Below are positions 1 to 4,280 of a DNA stretch of 6,687 nucleotides, piece after piece. Origin of the DNA: CAZPCZ01 sp964585225 (GTDB lineage Bacteria; Patescibacteriota; Patescibacteriia; JACPHY01). The notes below the pieces were generated by a model that was given only the letters and a program-made list of their open reading frames with translations, searched no databases and was not told the origin of the DNA. Location of the stretch: NCBI GenBank assembly GCA_964585225.1, contig CAZPCZ010000071.1, forward strand, positions 1-6,687, in the 5' to 3' direction. Position 1 is the stretch's first letter, and each line of letters begins with the position of its first letter. A program made the translations under genes and the position numbers.

Positions 1-1444
1 TGATCGGTTTCCGGTAGAGGCCGCGCGACGCGAGGAATTGGTACGGGATCCCCGCGTTCTGGAGCGCAGGCAAAAACTGCTCCGCCTGCCGATTCGCGCG
101 GACGAGAATCGCGAAGTCGTTCCAGGAAACGTCGTCCGACGTAGGGGAGGGTTTTACGCCCTCCCGCGGGCGGGCATGAAGCCCGCCCCTACGTTTCAAT
201 TCGAGTATCTTCTCAATGATCATCCGCGCCTCCTCCGCCGCGTCCCGCGCGTGGAGAATCTCGATGGTCCCACTCCCCTTCCCTACCGCTTTGAGCTCCT
301 TCGAGAGCTTCAGCGTCACTTCGAGCCGCGCGGGATTATTCTGCTGGATGCTTCGATACGATGCGTCAAGGAGATTTTGCTTTGCGCGGTAGTTCGTCGT
401 GATCGCGACCTGCGCGGCCTTTGGGAAATCCTCCTGGAAGTGGAGGATGTTTGACATGGATGCTCCGCGCCACCGGTAGATGGACTGGTCATCGTCCCCA
501 ACGACGGCCAGGTTGTGCTTCGGCGTGGCGAGCAACTTCACGATTTCGTACTGTGACCAGTTTGTGTCTTGGAACTCATCCACGAGCACGTGCGAAAATT
601 GCTGACGGTAACGCTCGAGGATCGCAGGACGTGTTCGGAAGAGTTCGAGGGTACGCAGGAGGAGATCGCCGAAGTCGAGCACTCCTTCCTTGAGGAGCAG
701 CTGCTCATACGCGTGGTACGCGTTGGCGACCTCGGCGATCCGAGCGATCTCGCTCGGATCTAGTTCCCCCACCCCCCCGAGCCCCCCCTCCCGGTGGGAG
801 GTAGGGAAACGTTTCTTGCTTTTCTCCCCCTCACTCCGGGAGGGGGAGCGCGAGGGGGTGGGGCCTCGGTGTTCCGCGTCCGTATTGAGTGTCAGTCCCT
901 TCGCATACGCGAGGTACTCCTCCGGCCCCACCGCCTCATCCTTACACCGCGAGAAATGCTCGTGGAGCGCGTGGAGGAACTTTGTTGGGTTCCCGCGCGG
1001 GCGGTAGTAATCGAGCGCAAACCGATCGAGGTTGCGCCGCATGAGGAGCCACGCGGCGGTCGGATCAATGAGCCGGAAGTCATTCGGGAGCCCGATGTCG
1101 AGCGCGTGTCGTTTGAGGATGCGCTCGCAGAACCCGTGGAAGGTAGAGATCCGGAGATCCACGTACCCGTACGGGAGGAGGCGGTCTACGCGCTCCTCCA
1201 TCTCCGTCGCCGCCTTCTCGGTGAACGTCAGCGCGAGGATGCCGTCGGTCGGTACCTTCCGCTCGAGGATGAGCCACGCGATGCGCCGGGTAATGACGGT
1301 CGTCTTACCCGTCCCCGCGCCCGCAACGATCAAGAGCGGCCCCTGTTCATGGGTTACCGCCCGCCGCTGCTCGGGGTTGAGATCGTCAAGGAGCGATGAT
1401 GCGAGGTGATTTTTCGTCGTGGCGGCAACTTGCTTCGGAGGCAT
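1..1444 (-). CDS. uvrD: UvrD/PcrA-type superfamily 1 DNA helicase (5' part, runs off left edge)
   Basis: This encodes an ATP-dependent 3'-5' DNA helicase of the UvrD/PcrA/Rep family, a cytoplasmic enzyme that unwinds DNA in excision repair and at stalled forks. Visible motifs in order are the Q motif LNPEQRRAV (residues 21-29), Walker A AGAGTGKTT (40-48), motif Ia LTFTEKAATEM (71-81), motif Ib ISTFHGFC (98-105), Walker B VDEFQDTN (288-295), motif III VVGDDDQSIYRWRGA (314-328) and TTNYRA (349-354). The 481 codons present are roughly two thirds of a usual family member; motifs V and VI lie beyond the left edge. The start is the ATG at 1444, because a TAG lies seven codons upstream in frame; no clear Shine-Dalgarno precedes it. 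Residues about 194-226 and 417-435 come from two palindromic DNA insertions and are unlike the family, yet the frame stays open. uvrD, pcrA and rep cannot be separated from this part alone. Confidence 0.95.
   Translation of the reverse strand, partial: MPPKQVAATTKNHLASSLLDDLNPEQRRAVTHEQGPLLIVAGAGTGKTTVITRRIAWLILERKVPTDGILALTFTEKAATEMEERVDRLLPYGYVDLRISTFHGFCERILKRHALDIGLPNDFRLIDPTAAWLLMRRNLDRFALDYYRPRGNPTKFLHALHEHFSRCKDEAVGPEEYLAYAKGLTLNTDAEHRGPTPSRSPSRSEGEKSKKRFPTSHREGGLGGVGELDPSEIARIAEVANAYHAYEQLLLKEGVLDFGDLLLRTLELFRTRPAILERYRQQFSHVLVDEFQDTNWSQYEIVKLLATPKHNLAVVGDDDQSIYRWRGASMSNILHFQEDFPKAAQVAITTNYRAKQNLLDASYRSIQQNNPARLEVTLKLSKELKAVGKGSGTIEILHARDAAEEARMIIEKILELKRRGGLHARPREGVKPSPTSDDVSWNDFAILVRANRQAEQFLPALQNAGIPYQFLASRGLYRKPI
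139..194. repeat. Palindromic element 2, translated inside the helicase gene
   Basis: This 56-base element has perfect 9-base ends, ACGTAGGGG (139-147) and CCCCTACGT (186-194), enclosing two hairpins: GGGAGGG/CCCTCCC (145-151 and 159-165) and GGGCGGGC/GCCCGCCC (168-175 and 181-188, loop ATGAA). A further inverted pair, GAAACGT at 126-132 and ACGTTTC at 191-197, frames the region. Read on the minus strand it supplies about residues 417-435 of the helicase, an Arg/Gly/Pro-rich stretch inserted between a helix ending in ELK and the conserved strand WNDFAILVRAN. The short GTAGGGGCGGG...CCCGCCCCTAC type of palindrome is of the kind usually dispersed between genes. Copy number elsewhere in this genome is unknown. 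Confidence 0.8.
767..863. repeat. Palindromic element 1, translated inside the helicase gene
   Basis: This is a 97-base, C- then G-rich segment with 34-base imperfect inverted arms, 767-800 and 830-863, which match at 29 of 34 positions by my alignment. Each arm contains its own hairpin: CCTCCC/GGGAGG (787-792 and 796-801, 3-base loop) and CTCCCCCTC/GAGGGGGAG (824-832 and 840-848, 7-base loop). A small palindrome AAACGTTT lies between the arms (807-814). On the minus strand it is read through in frame as residues 194-226 of the helicase, giving a Pro/Arg/Ser then Gly-rich stretch. It falls between the 1B-subdomain region and the helix before Walker B, where family members have a variable surface loop. 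It looks like a mobile REP-like or palindromic element; other copies cannot be checked within this window. Confidence 0.8.
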
Positions 1445-1631
1445 GTCTGACCATGTTACACTCTATCTCGTCCTCGGATCGCTCCAGTCCATCCCGCTCT
1501 CTCTTGCAACCGGACTGCTCGCATACGTCGGCGTCCTCGCCGCAACCGTGGCTGGGAGCCAACCCATGGAGTGGCGAATCCGACACCGACAACGACGCGA
1601 TGATGTGGATGACGCGCTACGGCGCGAGTGA
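1443..1631 (+). CDS. Possible small membrane protein, 62 residues
   Basis: I do not recognise a family. The peptide begins MSDHVTLYLV, has a long hydrophobic stretch (about residues 5-38, enough for one long or two short membrane helices) and ends in a charged tail from about residue 43 (EWRIRHRQRR, then acidic residues). That layout is typical of a real small membrane protein. It fills the gap between the helicase and peroxiredoxin genes and ends with TGA 15 bases inside the 3' end of the convergent peroxiredoxin gene. GGAGG lies at 1437-1441 but only one base from the ATG, which is too close for a normal ribosome site. A GTG at 1419 is an alternative start that would place 26 bases inside the helicase gene. 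The ATG overlaps the helicase start codon (shared bases 1443-1444), which counts somewhat against it. Chance open frame remains possible. Confidence 0.42.
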   Translation: MSDHVTLYLVLGSLQSIPLSLATGLLAYVGVLAATVAGSQPMEWRIRHRQRRDDVDDALRRE

Positions 1632-2087
1632 GGCACGATCGAAGAGCACTTCGTCCGCGTGCGACGCGGGCTTCACGTCCTCATAGATCTTCGCCACCTT
1701 CCCCTTGGGGTCAATGAGGAACGACATTCGCTTCGTCCCCTCGTATTCGCGCCCCATGAGCTTCTTCTTCCCCCACACACCGTACGCCCGCACGACCTTC
1801 TTCTCCTGGTCGGCAAGGAGTGGGAACGGGAGCCCGTACTTCCCCACGAATTTCTTGTGGCTCGCCGGAGTGTCCGTGCTCACGCCGAGCACCGCCACCT
1901 GCTGCGATCCAAATGACGTGTACCGATCACGAATCGTGCATGCTTCGGTCGTGCATCCCGGCGTGTCATCCTTCGGATAGAAGTACAGCAGTACCCAACG
2001 TCCGCGATAGTCGGTGAGGGTATGCGGCTTTCCATCCTGATCTGGGAGCGTGAAATCGGGTGCGGCGGCACCACTGGTGAGTGGCAT
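1617..2087 (-). CDS. bcp: Peroxiredoxin, Bcp/PrxQ type
   Basis: This is a cytoplasmic thiol peroxidase that reduces hydrogen peroxide and organic hydroperoxides, normally recycled by thioredoxin. The protein is 156 residues, the same length as E. coli Bcp. It begins MPLTSGAAAPDFTLPDQDG, continues to the strand WVLLYFYPKDDTPGCTTEAC, and has the peroxidatic Cys45 and a second Cys50 at the spacing used by the atypical 2-Cys Bcp subgroup. A thioredoxin fold is completed by VAVLGVSTD, FPLLAD and MSFLIDPKGKV. I chose the ATG at 2087 rather than the in-frame GTG at 2129 because the family begins just before the APDF motif and the extra 14 residues match nothing. No Shine-Dalgarno is visible; a -10-like TACACT ends nine bases before the ATG. 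It is divergent from the DUF5671 gene with 47 bases between them. Confidence 0.93.
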   Translation of the reverse strand: MPLTSGAAAPDFTLPDQDGKPHTLTDYRGRWVLLYFYPKDDTPGCTTEACTIRDRYTSFGSQQVAVLGVSTDTPASHKKFVGKYGLPFPLLADQEKKVVRAYGVWGKKKLMGREYEGTKRMSFLIDPKGKVAKIYEDVKPASHADEVLFDRASLAP

Positions 2088-2094
2088 AGTACCG

Positions 2095-2102
2095 GTAGTG
2101 TA
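2095..2102 (-). promoter_or_regulatory. Possible -10 element for the peroxiredoxin gene
   Basis: On the minus strand TACACT (2097-2102) is preceded by TGG, which gives an extended -10 form (TG, one base, hexamer). Its last base is nine bases before the ATG, so transcription would begin almost at the start codon and yield a leaderless or nearly leaderless message. That fits the absence of a ribosome-binding site. No convincing -35 is seen. This rests on sequence pattern only. Confidence 0.3.
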
Positions 2103-2134
2103 CCATAGGAGGGGAGCACTAACCCACACATCGT

Positions 2135-3130
2135 ATGGTAGAGGATCAAAAGGCCTCTGGCCCGAAGGACGTGTTCATGCAGCTCCTCCTCATCGCGGCG
2201 CTCTACATGAGCGCGACGCAGCTCGGGGTGCTGCTGTTCCAGCTTGTCAACTACGCATTGCCGGACATCGCGTTGGAGCAATATCGCCACATGCGCATTG
2301 GTGCGGGGATCCGTTGGGCCATTGCGATCCTCATCGTGACTGCGCCGGTGTTCTTTGGGGTCACCTGGCACCTGCGCCGTGACTTTGAACGCGCACCGGA
2401 GAAGCTCCAGCTGCGCTCACGCCGCTGGCTCACCGCGCTCACGCTCTTCGCGGCCGCCCTCATTACGATCGGTGATTTTGTTGCCGTCGTGTACTCATTC
2501 CTCCAGGGCGAACTCACGACCCGCTTCCTCCTCAAAGCACTCGTCGTCTTCGTGATCGCTGGCGCCGTCATGTGGTACGAACGCTGGGAGTTCCGGCGGA
2601 CGCTCGGCGGACGACCACCCACCTCCATCCTCGCGCTCCGATGGGGGTCGGCGCTCGTGGTGCTTGCGGCGATCGTTGCCGGATTCATGGTCATCGGTTC
2701 TCCATTCACGGCACGCCGTGAACGACTCGATGTCCAGCGCGCGAGCGATCTCCAGAACATCCAGGCACAGGTGGTGGATCACTGGCAGCGCACACGAGCG
2801 CTCCCGACGTCCCTCGATACACTGGCGGACAGCATTTCGGGGTACGCGGCGCCTCGTGATCCGGAAACTGCGCAGTCGTACGAGTACCGCATCCTCACGG
2901 ACCTCCAGTTCGAGCTGTGTGCGACCTTCCGAACCGACACGATAACACGAACCGGGAAGACGCCGAAGCCCGTTCGACCATATCGCGGTCCCTACGATGC
3001 GTCACTCGAGAACTGGGCGCACGGCGCTGCACGCACGTGCTTCGAACGAACCATTGATCCCGCGAGGTACCGGCCGAGACCGCTCACGGATGAACCTTCG
3101 CCACCTGGGCTGAAACCCGTTACTCCTTGA
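2135..3130 (+). CDS. DUF5671-type membrane protein with C-terminal pilin-like domain
   Basis: The function is unknown. The 331-residue protein has about five membrane helices, near residues 15-38, 55-78, 98-120, 130-147 and 166-188. Residues 120-136, with core YSFLQGELTTRFLLKAL, match the signature of DUF5671 as I know it from Patescibacteria. After the last helix a soluble domain (about 190-331) begins with a helix, DLQNIQAQVVDHWQ, followed by LPTSLDTL and DPETAQSYEYRI, and ends near two cysteines in FELCATF and ARTCFE. This resembles the periplasmic part of type II secretion pseudopilins and suggests an extracytoplasmic domain with a possible disulfide. The ATG at 2135 is the only start after an upstream TAA, and the GPKDVFMQLL opening agrees with the family. 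AGGAGGGG at 2107-2114 lies 20 bases upstream, too far to be a standard ribosome site. The last 11 bases overlap the convergent methyltransferase gene. Confidence 0.82.
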   Translation: MVEDQKASGPKDVFMQLLLIAALYMSATQLGVLLFQLVNYALPDIALEQYRHMRIGAGIRWAIAILIVTAPVFFGVTWHLRRDFERAPEKLQLRSRRWLTALTLFAAALITIGDFVAVVYSFLQGELTTRFLLKALVVFVIAGAVMWYERWEFRRTLGGRPPTSILALRWGSALVVLAAIVAGFMVIGSPFTARRERLDVQRASDLQNIQAQVVDHWQRTRALPTSLDTLADSISGYAAPRDPETAQSYEYRILTDLQFELCATFRTDTITRTGKTPKPVRPYRGPYDASLENWAHGAARTCFERTIDPARYRPRPLTDEPSPPGLKPVTP

Positions 3131-3626
3131 TTGCTGTCATCACGAAGTACGGCGGAAAATTCAGTGGAACGTAGGACACATCCACGCGGTGGAAATATTG
3201 ACGGAGCACCGGCAGCATGAGGCGAGAATATTGGTAGACGATAAACCGGCCGGATGGTGCGAGCACCGCGTGCGTGAGTTGCGCGTACTCCTCGCGTTGC
3301 TGTGGAGTGAGGAACGTGCACGGCACCGCAGAGATCACCGCATCAATGCGTGGGAGTCCGATGGTGTGCGGATTGCGAAGGATGTGGAAGACGTCCCCGT
3401 GCATCACGGAAAACCTCGTGTCTGAAATCCCGCGGAGCTCGGCGACGAGCTCCGCGTTCTGTTCGATCCCGACCACCCGTCCATCCGGCGGGAGCGTCCG
3501 TAGGAGATCCATTGTCACCACTCCGTCACCGGAACCATACTCCAAAACGTACTCTGCGTGCGGCGGGAGCGAACGGATGAGTGCATCCACGACAAACGGC
3601 GAACTTCGCGTGAGTGCGCCGATGCG
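3120..3626 (-). CDS. Class I SAM-dependent methyltransferase, phospholipid N-methyltransferase-like (N-terminus lost in gap)
   Basis: The 168 residues present form a Rossmann-fold methyltransferase. After an opening that reads RIGALTRSSPFVVDALI come the SAM-binding loop VLEYGSGDGVVT (27-38), the acidic end of strand 2 in VVGIEQN (51-57), HGDVF (76-80), and IDAVISAVPCTFLTP at the motif IV position. The C-terminal FIVYQYSR and the ending NFPPYFVMTAIKE match the COG3963 group (phospholipid N-methyltransferase and relatives), which are also related to rRNA adenine dimethylases. The group's usual start precedes the GALTRSS stretch by some 10-30 residues, so only a short N-terminal piece should be hidden in the run of N. 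Substrate cannot be told from sequence; a lipid headgroup is the family default. The TAA stop overlaps the end of the convergent DUF5671 gene. Confidence 0.82.
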   Translation of the reverse strand, partial: RIGALTRSSPFVVDALIRSLPPHAEYVLEYGSGDGVVTMDLLRTLPPDGRVVGIEQNAELVAELRGISDTRFSVMHGDVFHILRNPHTIGLPRIDAVISAVPCTFLTPQQREEYAQLTHAVLAPSGRFIVYQYSRLMLPVLRQYFHRVDVSYVPLNFPPYFVMTAIKE

Positions 3627-3726
3627 NNNNNNNNNNNNNNNNNNNNNNNNNNNNNNNNNNNNNNNNNNNNNNNNNNNNNNNNNNNNNNNNNNNNNNNNNN
3701 NNNNNNNNNNNNNNNNNNNNNNNNNN
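3627..3726. other. Assembly gap of 100 N
   Basis: Exactly 100 unknown bases lie here, the conventional filler for a scaffold gap of unestimated size. It separates the 5' end of the methyltransferase gene from the 3' end of the membrane-protein gene. Both sides happen to stay in the same frame through the filler, so a naive translation fuses them into one 331-residue protein; that fusion has no biological support. Confidence 0.97.
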
Positions 3727-4115
3727 TACGGGATGATCCGGACGTGACAGAAATCATGGAACCACTGGTGCCGCGCAAGCCAACGTACGCGCGGGAAGAG
3801 GTGGTGGAGGAGCTGCAGTCCATCCGGGACGAGGCCCCCGGCCACCCCCGCGAGGACGGTGAATGACGGCCAGACGTGCCACGGCTGGAGGATAGTGAGG
3901 AGCGTTACGGCTGCGATCGTGGCATCAACGAGGCCGATTCGAACGATGAACCGGAGTTTCGCCGCGCCCTCGAGGTGGTTCCCGAGCCGCTCGTCCCCAT
4001 GCGGGATCGCATCAATTGCGTAGTGTGAGAGCATGCCGAGCGTAAACGCGCTCACCGGGTCAGGCGCGAACGAACCAATGAGTGCACCCGCTGGACCATG
4101 GATCGTGAGGAACAT
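3727..4115 (-). CDS. Membrane protein with conserved His/Asp motifs, possible metal-dependent hydrolase (C-terminus lost in gap)
   Basis: The first 129 residues are present. The protein opens MFLTIHGPAGALIGS and then has SHYAIDAIPHGDE (30-42), with His6, His31, Asp35, His39, Asp41 and Glu42 placed as possible metal ligands. Hydrophobic segments near 9-30, 56-76 and 85-104 should be membrane helices, and a later HQWFHDFCH (116-124) adds more histidines. The layout recalls the YdjM/DUF457 membrane-bound metal-dependent hydrolases, and a protein of this shape is common and unnamed in Patescibacteria. Catalysis is an inference from the motif only. The ATG at 4115 has no clear Shine-Dalgarno upstream. 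The gene lies just upstream of the methyltransferase on the same strand and may be cotranscribed with it across the gap. Confidence 0.72.
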
Positions 4116-4185
4116 ATCGGTCGGCCGACGAGGACGAGACGAATAGGGACAAGGACAGCGTAGCGTAATCTTGGAATGTGAGAAA

Positions 4186-4217
4186 TGTTAAACGCTCCCG
4201 ATGGTGGTCGGGAGCGT
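4186..4217 (-). terminator. Likely rho-independent terminator after the 680-residue gene
   Basis: A perfect 9-base stem, ACGCTCCCG (4192-4200) and CGGGAGCGT (4209-4217), has an 8-base loop. Read on the minus strand it is followed by TTTAACATTT, a broken T tract. It lies about 65 bases beyond the stop of the large minus-strand gene and before the start of the next minus-strand gene at 4115, so termination between the two is the natural reading. Confidence 0.65.
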
Positions 4218-4242
4218 CATCCATCAACGCTTCCTCTGCTTG

Positions 4243-4257
4243 CCCGCCTCTGGCGGG
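4243..4257. repeat. Short G+C hairpin downstream of the 680-residue gene
   Basis: CCCGCC, a TCT loop and GGCGGG form a compact 6-base stem about 25 bases after the stop codon at 4281. There is no T tract after it on the minus strand. It may stabilise the 3' end of the message or be a small dispersed palindrome. The rest of the 4116-4280 interval shows no gene; a promoter for the gene starting at 4115 should lie there, but I see no convincing -35/-10 pair. Confidence 0.45.
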
Positions 4258-4280
4258 GACATCGGAGCGGCGCGTTCGTC

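Noticed and set aside
139..863. CRISPR array or insertion sequence
   Set aside because: There are only two palindromic elements, of different sequence and with no regular spacing, no spacers, no cas genes and no transposase.
38..1399. Several plus-strand open frames opposite the helicase
   Set aside because: They are antisense to a gene with every expected helicase motif in order. Their translations are Arg/Glu-rich reverse readings without recognisable features.
1..1444. Helicase as a pseudogene broken by repeat insertion
   Set aside because: The frame was followed codon by codon from 1444 to the left edge without a stop or shift, and conserved motifs resume after both inserted elements.
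1386..1592. Minus-strand 68-codon frame over the helicase start
   Set aside because: It is out of frame with the helicase and covers its first codons; composition is Ser/Glu/Cys-rich with no hydrophobic or domain pattern, unlike the competing plus-strand small frame.
2088..2129. Upstream GTG start giving a 170-residue peroxiredoxin
   Set aside because: The extra 14 residues match nothing in the family, and they would overlap the likely promoter; the ATG at 2087 gives the standard 156-residue Bcp length.
3274..3866. Plus-strand frames crossing or abutting the N run
   Set aside because: Their length comes from unknown bases, and the flanking DNA is better explained by the two minus-strand genes.
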